Below are positions 1 through 7,444 of a stretch of DNA of 64,000 nucleotides, in pieces. Source of the DNA: Metabacillus mangrovi (lineage in GTDB: Bacteria; Bacillota; Bacilli; Bacillales; Bacillaceae); the NCBI RefSeq assembly GCF_009711125.1, contig NZ_WMIB01000001.1, forward strand, positions 186,001 to 250,000, in the 5' to 3' direction. Below the pieces are notes generated by a model. That model ran no database searches, was not told the DNA's origin, and saw only the letters and a list, made by a program, of their open reading frames with translations. Both the position numbers and the translations under genes were made by a program. Position 1 is the first letter of the stretch; the number at the start of each line of letters is the position of its first letter.

Positions 1-832
1 CCAGGGCGTAGGCAACGCCATGGTCATTGTTTGACAAGGTTTCTTTATCACACATTTTCTTCACGTCCGGGTCTGCATTGCCCATTGCAATGGAAAGGCC
101 TGCTGCCTCAAGCATCGGCACATCGTTAAAGTTATCTCCGATCGCAACCGTATCTTCCATTGGAATTCCCAGATGAGCAGCCATGATCTCCAGCGCTTTG
201 CCTTTATGTCCATCCGGATTCATAATTTCAAGATTAGAAGGTCCAGATGAAGTCGGTGCGATTCCCTTTATCTCTTCCAGTTTGGGCAATAGAGTGTTTT
301 TAACGGCCGGATCAAGGGTCAGGATAAAGAATTTCTGTATGGACAGATCCTTTTTGTCCAACAGTTCATCTATATGACTTAAATGCTTGATCACCTCGTC
401 CGCTTTCGGCTGTTCTGTGATCCGTTTGTATTCATTCTCCGGCAGGGAGTCCCGGCCATCCCATGCATCAACGGCCGCGATCGTTCGTTCCGCCCAGTCT
501 GTCAGGACATAGATCCCTTCACTGGTGTAGATTTTGTATGGCACGTTTTTACTGTCAAGCAGTTGGGCTGCATCTTTTGCTGCTTCAGGGACTATTGATA
601 TTCTGGATAAAAGTTCTCCATTTGAGTAAACAGCTGTTCCATTGCTTCCGGCAAGGTCAAGCTGAAGGTCCGAATCGGCGAGAACAGCTTGAATATCTTC
701 CGGTGCTCTTCCTGAGCAAATCATGATATGGTGCTCTTTTTGGGCATTTAACAGAGCATCACGGTTTTCCTTAGATATTTTGATCCGTGAAGACAGCAAT
801 GTTCCGTCCAGATCAATCGCAATCAATTTCAT
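1..832 (-). CDS. Cof-type HAD-superfamily phosphatase, 3' end cut by window
   Basis: The protein starts MKLIAIDLDGTLLSS, so the HAD nucleophile motif DxDGT is at residues 7-11, and near the end of the visible part it has the GDNFNDVPM motif that binds the catalytic Mg2+. The long segment between them is the cap typical of Cof-type (class IIB) sugar-phosphate or flavin-phosphate phosphatases. The ATG at 830-832 follows AAAGGAG, so this start is secure. About 277 codons are visible and the C-terminus lies outside the window. The substrate cannot be told from sequence; several paralogues of this type are usual in Bacillus. Confidence 0.85.
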   Translation of the reverse strand, partial: MKLIAIDLDGTLLSSRIKISKENRDALLNAQKEHHIMICSGRAPEDIQAVLADSDLQLDLAGSNGTAVYSNGELLSRISIVPEAAKDAAQLLDSKNVPYKIYTSEGIYVLTDWAERTIAAVDAWDGRDSLPENEYKRITEQPKADEVIKHLSHIDELLDKKDLSIQKFFILTLDPAVKNTLLPKLEEIKGIAPTSSGPSNLEIMNPDGHKGKALEIMAAHLGIPMEDTVAIGDNFNDVPMLEAAGLSIAMGNADPDVKKMCDKETLSNNDHGVAYAL

Positions 833-923
833 CAACAGTTCTCCTTTATGTACCATTGTTATGTTCCATAAATCATGATACACACAATCTGGGCATTCGT
901 CATGCAAGAATGGGAAAAGGACC

Positions 924-953
924 AAAAAACCGGCCCATTCTCATATGGGCCGG
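924..953 (-). terminator. Rho-independent terminator of the proC-proB-proA operon
   Basis: A 9-bp perfect stem (930-938 with 945-953) with a 6-nt loop is followed on the minus strand by six T residues (924-929), just after the proA stop. Confidence 0.9.
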
Positions 954-961
954 CTGAAATT

Positions 962-2224
962 TCAGCGGATCTGTCCATTTCCTCTTAATTTAATTTTCAC
1001 TGTAGTGAGTGCCGGCAGACCCATTGGTCCTCTGGCATGGAGTTTTTGGGTGGAAATGCCGATCTCGGCACCGAATCCTAGTGCACTCCCGTCCGTAAAC
1101 CTTGTAGAAGCATTGTGATAAACGGCAGCTGCGTCAACGCGGTTTAAGAATTCTTCGGCTGTCTGTTCATCTTCTGTAATAATCGCTTCCGAGTGCTTCG
1201 TTCCATATTCGTTAATGTGGCCGATAGCCTCATCCAGTCCGCTGACAACTTTCATTGCAATATCAAGGCTTAAGTATTCGTCTGTCCAATCTTTCTCTTC
1301 GGCTTTCTTAGCCCCGTCCATGTGCTGCACAGCAGTTTCATCCCCATGTACTTGAATTCCATGCGCATTAAATGCTGCGTTTAATACATCCTTGTACTTT
1401 TTCAGCCATTTTTCGTGAATGAGGAGGGTTTCTGCCGCATTACAAACAGCAGGACGGTCTGTCTTGGCATTGATCAGGATCGGCAGTGCTTTATCTGCGT
1501 CCGCATTCTCATCAATGTACAGGTGACAGTTCCCTACTCCTGTTTCTAATACCGGCACCGTTGCATTTTCTACAACCGCCTGAATCAGTGCGCCGCCTCC
1601 GCGCGGAATGAGGACATCAATGTGTTCTTTCATCGTGAACAGCTCTCTGGCAGCTTCCCGATCTGTACTGGAAATGAACTGCACAGCCTCTTCCGGCAAC
1701 TTTGTATGGGTAAGCCCTTCCCTTAAAATACGGGCTATGGCCGCATTAGAATGGATTGCGGAAGAGCCGCCTTTCAAAACGATCGCGTTGCCCGATTTTA
1801 TTGCAAGCCCTGCTGCATCAGCTGTGACATTAGGTCTTGCTTCATAGATCATGCCAATCACGCCAAGCGGCACAGAGACCTTTTCCGCTTCCAGTCCATT
1901 GTCGAGAATCCATTTTTCAAGGGTAACTCCAGAAGGATCCTCAAGCTCGGAAACTTGTCTCAGACCTTCCGAAAAGCCTTTTATCCTCTCTTCATCCAGC
2001 TTGAGCCGGTCCATATAGGCTTCGTCATATCCTTTAGCGCGTCCATTGTCCAGATCTTTTTCGTTTTCCTTCAATAGAAAAGCCATATTTTTTTCAAGTT
2101 CATCCGCAAGGATCAGCAATGCGTGATTTTTCTCCTCTTCTGATGCCGTCTGCATCACATATGAAGCTTGTTTTGCTTTTTTAGCCTGGGTTTCTACTGA
2201 TTGACGTTCGATTACTGCAGTCAT
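962..2224 (-). CDS. proA: Gamma-glutamyl phosphate reductase
   Basis: Second enzyme of proline synthesis: it reduces gamma-glutamyl phosphate to glutamate semialdehyde with NADPH in the cytoplasm. The aldehyde-dehydrogenase-like fold is evident, with the nucleophilic Cys at residue 261 (DRPAVCNAAET) and the PRGGG segment around residue 207. The ATG at 2222-2224 has GGGAGGAATT in front; the 420-residue product matches the usual length, whereas an in-frame ATG 15 codons upstream has no ribosome site and would overlap proB. It is the last gene of a proC-proB-proA operon and starts 16 bp after the proB stop. Confidence 0.97.
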   Translation of the reverse strand: MTAVIERQSVETQAKKAKQASYVMQTASEEEKNHALLILADELEKNMAFLLKENEKDLDNGRAKGYDEAYMDRLKLDEERIKGFSEGLRQVSELEDPSGVTLEKWILDNGLEAEKVSVPLGVIGMIYEARPNVTADAAGLAIKSGNAIVLKGGSSAIHSNAAIARILREGLTHTKLPEEAVQFISSTDREAARELFTMKEHIDVLIPRGGGALIQAVVENATVPVLETGVGNCHLYIDENADADKALPILINAKTDRPAVCNAAETLLIHEKWLKKYKDVLNAAFNAHGIQVHGDETAVQHMDGAKKAEEKDWTDEYLSLDIAMKVVSGLDEAIGHINEYGTKHSEAIITEDEQTAEEFLNRVDAAAVYHNASTRFTDGSALGFGAEIGISTQKLHARGPMGLPALTTVKIKLRGNGQIR

Positions 2225-2240
2225 CCAATTCCTCCCGGTT

Positions 2241-3344
2241 TTATATCGTTGCCGGCAATGGTACATCAATCCGGCATACTAAGCCTTCGCTGTCTACAAT
2301 AGCCTTTGCTTCTTCATCCAGTTCACGAAAATGCTGAAGCTGTTCTGAAGAGTAATTAATGATGCCAAGTCCGATCTCTTCTTCATTTTCATCTTTAAGC
2401 CTTACAACCGCACCGTTCTTGAAGCGGCCTGATACGCTGATGACATGTTCCGCCTGAAGCTCTCCTGTATGGGCAGTTAAGACATTTTTTGCATTCTGGT
2501 CGACCGTTACGGTTCCCTCAGGCCCCGAATTAAAGGCAATCCACTGTTTTCGTGAATCAAGAGTCTTTTCAGCCGGGGTAAAATACGTGCCACTGGCAGT
2601 CCCGTTTGCTGCATCGAGGAGAAGCCCCCTCACTCCGGCCTTCCCCAAAAAGGCATGAATGCCTGAAGCCATTGTTATTTTAAATGCTTCTATTTTCGAT
2701 TTCATTCCTCCGGTGCCTGCAGCACTTCCCGGGTCACCCGCGGATGCTTCAATCTCCGGCGTGATTTCTTTTACATCCCGCACAAGCTCCGCATTTGGAT
2801 TTTTCCGGGGATCTGAATCATAAAGCCCGTCAATATCTGATAGGATGATCAGCTGATCTGCATCTACTAAACCTGCAACTTTGGCTGAAAGTGTATCATT
2901 ATCTCCGAACTTCAAGCGGTCTATTGTTACCGTGTCATTTTCATTTACAATCGGAATAATCCCGCGGTCCAATAGAATTTTCAAAGTGTTTCTCGCGTTT
3001 TTATACCGTTTTTCTTCCGAAAAATCGGTTCTTGTGATCAGGATTTGGGACGCAACATAGCCATGAGAGAGAAAATACTCAGAGTATGCCTCCATAAGAA
3101 GTCCCTGCCCAATTGAGGCAGCTGCCTGCTTTTCCGTAAGGGCTGTAGGTCTCTCTACACAGCCAAGCTTTCGGTATCCGGCTGCAACGGCTCCCGATGA
3201 AACCAAGAGCACCTCATGTCCTTCCTCTTTTAGCTCTACTACCTCTTCAGCGATCCGCTTTAATTTTCTTCTGCTGATTTCTCCATGAAGACTTGTTAGT
3301 GAACTGCTGCCAATTTTTATGACAATACGCTTTTTTTGTGTCAA
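2241..3344 (-). CDS. proB: Glutamate 5-kinase
   Basis: First committed step of proline synthesis, phosphorylating glutamate. An amino-acid kinase domain fills about residues 1-255 (IKIGSSSL near the start, the GDNDTLSAKVA segment and the GTGGMKSKI loop), followed by a C-terminal PUA domain from about residue 275. The 367-residue length fits the full two-domain enzyme. The gene lies between proC and proA with gaps of 30 and 16 bp, so the three are surely cotranscribed. Feedback inhibition by proline cannot be judged here; see the finding on whether this set is biosynthetic or osmotic. Confidence 0.97.
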   Translation of the reverse strand: MTQKKRIVIKIGSSSLTSLHGEISRRKLKRIAEEVVELKEEGHEVLLVSSGAVAAGYRKLGCVERPTALTEKQAAASIGQGLLMEAYSEYFLSHGYVASQILITRTDFSEEKRYKNARNTLKILLDRGIIPIVNENDTVTIDRLKFGDNDTLSAKVAGLVDADQLIILSDIDGLYDSDPRKNPNAELVRDVKEITPEIEASAGDPGSAAGTGGMKSKIEAFKITMASGIHAFLGKAGVRGLLLDAANGTASGTYFTPAEKTLDSRKQWIAFNSGPEGTVTVDQNAKNVLTAHTGELQAEHVISVSGRFKNGAVVRLKDENEEEIGLGIINYSSEQLQHFRELDEEAKAIVDSEGLVCRIDVPLPATI

Positions 3345-3374
3345 CGATGATCACTCCTCTGAATATTAGCCCGA

Positions 3375-4217
3375 TTATTTTACCAGCATGGATTCTTCGA
3401 ATTGTTCGCTGATTTCCTTTGACCGCTTTGCTGCAGATAAGATCGCCTGTTCAATCGCATATCCTCCGCCGTTGAAATTCAACGCGTCAAGTCCGGCAGC
3501 AGTCGTTCCATTAGGTGATGTCACTTTTCTCCTCAGCTCTGAAGGAGCTTCTTCTCCATTCAATATCATTTTTGCAGCACCGAGGATGGTCTGCGCTCCG
3601 GCTTTCCTAGCTGTCTGTATATCCATGCCGTTTGCACGGGCAGTCTCTTCGATGCTTTCCATTAAATAATAGAAGTAAGCCGGGCCGCTGCCGGCAATTC
3701 CAGTAAACAAATCCATTTCTTCTTCTTTAATTCTGAACACTTGTCCGACTGACGCCATCAGCTCTTCTGCAAGCCAAACGTTTTCCATGGATGCGGACGG
3801 ACTTGGAGATACCCCTGTCGCAGACTCACCAATCGTACTTGAAGTATTCGGCATGACACGAATCACCTGCTGCCGGTCGTGCAGGCACGCTTCAATAAAT
3901 TGGCTCGATATTCCGGCAATCACTGAAATGACTGCCTGCTCTGCTTTGATCTTTCCTTTTAAATTCACAAGGGCTTTCTGTGCGTCCTTTGGCTTCATCG
4001 CTAAGATAAAAGCGTCAATCTCGCTGTATGGGAGTTCATCCAGCAGCATTCCATTAATGCCGTAGTTCTCCTCAAGCTCCTGCAGTCTTGACTGATTGCT
4101 GCGGTTGGCAGCGTATATGTTTCTTTTCCCGACCGTTCCGGATTCTGCGATTCCGGCAATCATGGCTTCTGCCATGGAACCTGCTCCTATAAATGCAATT
4201 TTCTTTTTATCCATCAT
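3375..4217 (-). CDS. proC: Pyrroline-5-carboxylate reductase (first of two)
   Basis: Last step of proline synthesis, NAD(P)H-dependent reduction of pyrroline-5-carboxylate. The Rossmann motif FIGAGSMAEAM lies at residues 8-18 and the family's C-terminal signature (VTSPNGTTAAGLDAL) is intact. The gene has two adjacent ATG codons (4215-4217 and 4212-4214) behind GGGGGTG; upstream in-frame ATGs would sit on the promoter. It is the first gene of the operon. The order reductase-kinase-GPR recalls the osmotically controlled proHJ(A) arrangement of bacilli rather than the T-box-controlled proBA-proI set, so it may be a ProH-type enzyme. Confidence 0.93.
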   Translation of the reverse strand: MMDKKKIAFIGAGSMAEAMIAGIAESGTVGKRNIYAANRSNQSRLQELEENYGINGMLLDELPYSEIDAFILAMKPKDAQKALVNLKGKIKAEQAVISVIAGISSQFIEACLHDRQQVIRVMPNTSSTIGESATGVSPSPSASMENVWLAEELMASVGQVFRIKEEEMDLFTGIAGSGPAYFYYLMESIEETARANGMDIQTARKAGAQTILGAAKMILNGEEAPSELRRKVTSPNGTTAAGLDALNFNGGGYAIEQAILSAAKRSKEISEQFEESMLVK

Positions 4218-4284
4218 TTGCACCCCCAGTAAAGGTATCCTGTTCACTGTTCGTATTTTTGTTCGCGTTTTATTAACGTGTTCT

Positions 4285-4312
4285 ATCGTAACATGAGGGG
4301 AGATCGTGTCAA
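4285..4312 (-). promoter_or_regulatory. Sigma-A promoter of proC-proB-proA
   Basis: A perfect -35 TTGACA (4307-4312) and a -10 TACGAT (4285-4290) are 16 bp apart. The transcript would have a leader of only about 60 nt, which contains several CGAAC/GAAC repeats but no room for a T-box. Confidence 0.7.
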
Positions 4313-4446
4313 GCGCATGCATTCCTGCTAAAATCCCGTTCTTCTATATGATAAGCTGGAGTAAGCGCTGCCAATAAAAGATTCAATTCTAAATTTTCTG
4401 AACTCTATATCCTGCTGGATCCTCCATAACCAGCAGGATGAGGCAA

Positions 4447-4470
4447 AAAAAAAACACGGCCGGCGGCCGT
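4447..4470 (-). terminator. Terminator of the ydjO-like gene
   Basis: A very GC-rich 7-bp palindrome (ACGGCCG and its complement) is followed by an uninterrupted T run on the minus strand, 14 bp after the stop codon. Confidence 0.85.
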
Positions 4471-4484
4471 TTATTTTCAGCTAT

Positions 4485-4682
4485 TTAAAATGATGAGCAC
4501 GGATTATCGACTACTTGAAGTTCTTTTGTCTGGGCGGCCATAGGGCTCTTACAGATCGGGCAAAGCGGCTCATCACTGCTTTTAAAGTTATCCCGAACCC
4601 AGCAATTACAAGCGTTAGCTGTACAAGTCCAGATTTTGGTTTCTTTTGTAATAATTTCCTCAATCGGTTTTTTATTATACAA
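4485..4682 (-). CDS. ydjO: YdjO-family cold-inducible zinc-ribbon protein
   Basis: A 65-residue protein of the YdjO family, whose B. subtilis member is annotated as cold-inducible. Two cysteine pairs (CTANAC and CPIC) form a probable zinc ribbon with a conserved W-x-R-x-N-F-x-S-S-D-x-P-L segment between them. There are two in-frame TTG codons; the second (4680-4682) is 9 nt from AGGAGG, the first only 3 nt, so the second is chosen, giving MYNKKPIEE. The biochemical role is unknown. It lies behind an exceptionally strong promoter and a long structured leader (see separate entries), which suggests post-transcriptional control. Confidence 0.85.
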   Translation of the reverse strand: MYNKKPIEEIITKETKIWTCTANACNCWVRDNFKSSDEPLCPICKSPMAAQTKELQVVDNPCSSF

Positions 4683-5052
4683 GTACAAAACCCTCCTTTT
4701 ATACCTCTAACTAAAAAGCTACCCATAAAAGGCAGCTTTTATTACTCGCAATTTCCGCAATACGTGAGATTATGAAGCGGCTTCTTAGACTGGAGAAATA
4801 ATTCTCCAAAAACCAAAACAACGAAAGCCCTGCCTCTCTTTCATCCTTGCGGCTCCTGGGCCGCGCCAGTAGGAATCAGTTGTTTGGATAAACCAAAACA
4901 ATTCTTTTGTGAAAAAGGTTTCTTGTTAAGCAGATAAACTGAAGAGTAGCTCTCGGAGGATAAAAAGCGGTGAAAAAGATGTGTCTTCGTTTATAAATCA
5001 ATCGTATTTCTTTACTTAACGTGTTTCTCTAGTCTATAAATTCGAGTCGATC
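4683..5052 (-). promoter_or_regulatory. Long structured 5' leader upstream of ydjO, candidate RNA regulator
   Basis: This roughly 370-nt gene-free stretch is transcribed from the perfect promoter at 5059-5087. The RNA has three related tracts: UUGUUUUGG (4893-4901), CCAAACAAC (4879-4887) and GUUGUUUUGG (4813-4822). The middle tract can pair with either neighbour but not both. Between the second and third tracts lie a GCGGC/GCCGC hairpin and a GAAAG/CUUUC hairpin; further down are GGAGAA/UUCUCC and then a terminator-like stem at 4713-4740. This is the layout of an attenuator, riboswitch or RNA thermometer. I do not recognise a known RNA family. Confidence 0.5.
4713..4740 (-). terminator. Attenuator-like hairpin in front of ydjO
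   Basis: On the minus strand AAAAGCT pairs with AGCTTTT across a short interrupted stem, ending in a T run about 20 nt before the ribosome site of ydjO. It could end transcription inside the leader. Confidence 0.5.
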
Positions 5053-5058
5053 AAAAAT

Positions 5059-5087
5059 ATTATACCTTTTTATCAAACATTTGTCAA
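5059..5087 (-). promoter_or_regulatory. Perfect-consensus sigma-A promoter for the ydjO leader
   Basis: TTGACA (5082-5087), a 17-bp spacer and TATAAT (5059-5064) match the consensus at every position, which is rare and implies very strong transcription toward ydjO. Confidence 0.9.
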
Positions 5088-5090
5088 CAG

Positions 5091-5112
5091 GGCCGGCAGG
5101 AAGCCGGCTCCA
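5091..5112 (-). terminator. Hairpin after the second P5C reductase gene
   Basis: GCCGGC (5103-5108) and GCCGGC (5092-5097) form a 6-bp GC stem directly after the gene; the T run is poor, and the downstream arm abuts the -35 box of the ydjO promoter. Confidence 0.5.
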
Positions 5113-5118
5113 TGCTGA

Positions 5119-5910
5119 TTACGATTTGCTGTTTACTGCTTCAACTGCTTTTTTGATCAAGTCTTCAAATCCGGCCTCTTCCAAAACGTGGATGCCTTCA
5201 GCAGTTGATCCGCCCGGAGTGGTCACCTGCTCCCTTAATGACGCAGGGCTGCCAAATTGGCTGATCATCGCAGAAGTTCCGCTGATCATTTGTTTGACGA
5301 GCCTTTCAGCTTTATCTTCCTGGATTCCATATTCAATAGCTTTAGAAGTTAAAATTTCCGCAAATAAATAAATAAAGGCAGGCGCACTTCCCGTAACAGC
5401 TGTTAACTTAAGGATTTCGTCTTCCGTACATTCCTCCGAACGGCCGATTGAATCAAGCAGCGTCTGCAGCACCCCTTCCTGAAACTCCGTCAATGGTGCA
5501 GTACCTTTGCAGTAAAGAGAGATGCTTTCTCCAATTTGCGCAGCTGTATTCGGCATGATCCAGCTGACCGCAGAATCCGGCAAGGCCTCTTCCAGAACAG
5601 ATGGCCCGATACCTGCAGCGATTGTCACAATCAGCTGTTTGCTGACTGCCTTTCGCAGCTTCCCGAGGATCTCATGGTGCTCATGCGGGGGAACGGCTAG
5701 AACAACCGCATCAGCCTCATCCAGCACATCCGGCCAGTTGAGGGCAGTCTCAACATTGTATTGTTTTTTTATTCGGTCAAGCCTCATCATGTTCGTCCGG
5801 TTAGAGACGATAATACGCGCCTGTTTCTCTTCATGGCTTGACAGCAGGCCTGCAGTCATAGCCTCCGCCATCCTGCCCGCCCCGATAAATAAAATAGTAG
5901 GTTTCTTCAC
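5119..5910 (-). CDS. Pyrroline-5-carboxylate reductase paralogue
   Basis: A 263-residue NADP-binding reductase with the Rossmann motif LFIGAGRMAEAM near the N-terminus and the C-terminal REQVTTPGGSTAEGI signature of ProC enzymes. It differs clearly from the operon-borne ProC about 900 bp away, so it is an old paralogue rather than a recent duplicate; B. subtilis also keeps several such enzymes (ProG, ProH, ProI). The second GTG (5908-5910) is chosen because it stands 8 nt after AGGAG, while the GTG at 5914-5916 is only 2 nt away. It is monocistronic between its own promoter and a hairpin. Confidence 0.88.
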   Translation of the reverse strand: MKKPTILFIGAGRMAEAMTAGLLSSHEEKQARIIVSNRTNMMRLDRIKKQYNVETALNWPDVLDEADAVVLAVPPHEHHEILGKLRKAVSKQLIVTIAAGIGPSVLEEALPDSAVSWIMPNTAAQIGESISLYCKGTAPLTEFQEGVLQTLLDSIGRSEECTEDEILKLTAVTGSAPAFIYLFAEILTSKAIEYGIQEDKAERLVKQMISGTSAMISQFGSPASLREQVTTPGGSTAEGIHVLEEAGFEDLIKKAVEAVNSKS

Positions 5911-5942
5911 AATCACTGCTCCTCATAACTTTTATAGAAGGT

Positions 5943-5948
5943 ATTATA
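5943..5948 (-). promoter_or_regulatory. Extended -10 promoter of the second P5C reductase
   Basis: A perfect TATAAT preceded by TGT (extended -10) lies 33 bp upstream of the start codon; no good -35 box is visible. Confidence 0.5.
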
Positions 5949-6080
5949 ACACGAAAGGATCAGCCCGGTTTTTAGTACAGCTATCCAAAAATGAATAGTA
6001 CAGTTTTGAGCTGTTGCAGACCGAATGGCCTATCACACAAACAGCACAAACACAGCTCTTAAACCGTTCTATATAACAAA

Positions 6081-6117
6081 CAGTTACTCACAGAACGACT
6101 GGCGTTGTGAGTAACTG
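6081..6117. repeat. 11-bp perfect inverted repeat in intergenic region
   Basis: CAGTTACTCAC (6081-6091) is repeated in inverse as GTGAGTAACTG (6107-6117) around a 15-nt loop, inside the gene-free interval 5950-6260. There is no T run on the plus strand and only a weak one on the minus strand. It could be an operator, an end of a lost element, or an RNA hairpin. The rest of the interval shows no convincing coding or regulatory sequence. Confidence 0.45.
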
Positions 6118-6260
6118 CAAATCATTTGTGATTAATAAGGATATTTATAAATATAAATCGCGGCCTCTTTAAAACGACTTCCGCATAAACATTCATCTTC
6201 ATTCACTGCCCTGTAAAATGCAGTTTGATCCCCTTCCCGCTATCATGTTTAGCAGAAATG

Positions 6261-6292
6261 AAAACCCGGAACGCTGAAGCTTTCCGGGTTTT
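6261..6292. terminator. Bidirectional terminator after the LacI-type gene
   Basis: The arms AAAACCCGGAA and TTCCGGGTTTT give an 11-bp stem with A/T tails on both sides; it serves the minus-strand regulator gene. Confidence 0.85.
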
Positions 6293-6333
6293 GCTGTAAA
6301 TATCGAAGGACATGAGACATAAAAACTGGTTTT

Positions 6334-7320
6334 TTAGGATTTGTCCGATACGCTCTCTCTTTCAATGATCTCAAACCCGGATACCATTTTCTCCTCCACA
6401 GGATTCCCTTCAATTAAGCTGACGAGAGAGGAAGCGGCCTGCTGTCCGGCTTTGTAATAATGAAAACTGACTGTCGTTAGACCAGGATGAACCATTTCAG
6501 AAATTCGATACCCTCCAAAGCCCGCGACCGATACATCCCCAGGAATCGAAAGTCCTTTTTCCTGGATTGCCTTCATCGCTCCGAGGGCCATGTTGTCAGT
6601 AGCACAGATGATGGCATCTGGAATTTCGCCTTCGAGGGTTTTTTCTGTGAGTTTCTTCGCCTGCTGCATGGAAAAGTCCCCTTCAGCGAATTTCAGCTCG
6701 TGAGATCCTCCATCTTCCAAAGCCTTAGCAAAGCCCTCTCTCCTCATTTTACCTACCGCTTCATCTTTTTCGCTTACACCTATGTATAAAATATTCCGAT
6801 GGCCTTTTTGATAGATAAAACTGCCGAGGCCGTAGCCCGCTTCATAATCAGCGTGAACAAGACAATGCAGTTCTTTGCTTTCCTGGCCTATGACAACTGC
6901 CGGCATGCCAGTGTCACGGAAAGCGTCTGTATGTTTTTCGCTCAGCTGTGCAGCCATCAGCAATACTCCGGCCACCTTTTGCCGGGAAAATGCAAAAACA
7001 TTTTCGATTTCCCTCTCAGGAATTCTGTCTGTATTCGCAACCAGCATCTGAAAGCCAAGTTCTTTCAATTTTTCATCTATGCCCATCAATGTTTTGGTCA
7101 TGGTATACGAATCAAGCCTTGGGATAATGACTCCAACAAAATTTGTTTGTTTCAATTTAAGGCTTTGGGCAAAAGTGTTCGGTTCAAATTTTGTTTCTTT
7201 TATCGCCATTTCAATTTTTGCAGAAGCCGCTGTACTCACATATCCTCCGTTCAGGTAACGCGAAACTGTACTTTTAGATACCTTCGCCATCGCAGCAATG
7301 TCCGAAATAGTGGTCTTCAC
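6334..7320 (-). CDS. LacI/GalR-family transcriptional regulator
   Basis: A 328-residue regulator. The N-terminal helix-turn-helix (TISDIAAMAKVSKSTVSRYL, residues 3-22) is the classical LacI form, followed by a hinge helix and a periplasmic-binding-like sugar domain (FVGVIIPRLDS at about 62, then ATDNMALGAMKA at about 241 and GFGGYRISEMVHPGLTTV at about 268). It probably represses carbohydrate genes, but no sugar transport or catabolic gene is adjacent, so the regulon lies elsewhere. It has its own promoter (-10 at 7361-7366) and terminator. Confidence 0.9.
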   Translation of the reverse strand: MKTTISDIAAMAKVSKSTVSRYLNGGYVSTAASAKIEMAIKETKFEPNTFAQSLKLKQTNFVGVIIPRLDSYTMTKTLMGIDEKLKELGFQMLVANTDRIPEREIENVFAFSRQKVAGVLLMAAQLSEKHTDAFRDTGMPAVVIGQESKELHCLVHADYEAGYGLGSFIYQKGHRNILYIGVSEKDEAVGKMRREGFAKALEDGGSHELKFAEGDFSMQQAKKLTEKTLEGEIPDAIICATDNMALGAMKAIQEKGLSIPGDVSVAGFGGYRISEMVHPGLTTVSFHYYKAGQQAASSLVSLIEGNPVEEKMVSGFEIIERESVSDKS

Positions 7321-7360
7321 CCATACCCCTCCCCTCTTTACCTGTAAATAAGCATCATTT

Positions 7361-7366
7361 ATTATA
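7361..7366 (-). promoter_or_regulatory. -10 element upstream of the LacI-type regulator
   Basis: A perfect TATAAT on the minus strand 41 bp before the start codon; the -35 region is weak. Confidence 0.4.
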
Positions 7367-7392
7367 GTGATGTATTTTAACGTGTTCCATTG

Positions 7393-7416
7393 AAAAAGAC
7401 AAGTTCATCACTTGTC
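7393..7416 (-). terminator. Terminator after the PAS-STAS gene
   Basis: GACAAGT and ACTTGTC (7398-7404 and 7410-7416) form a 7-bp stem with a 5-nt loop followed by TTTTT on the minus strand. Confidence 0.7.
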
Positions 7417-7444
7417 CAAGTTAACATAACAAAATTATATGTAT

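Noticed and set aside
4200-4312. T-box leader for the proline operon
   Set aside because: The leader is only about 60 nt and lacks a T-box sequence and terminator.
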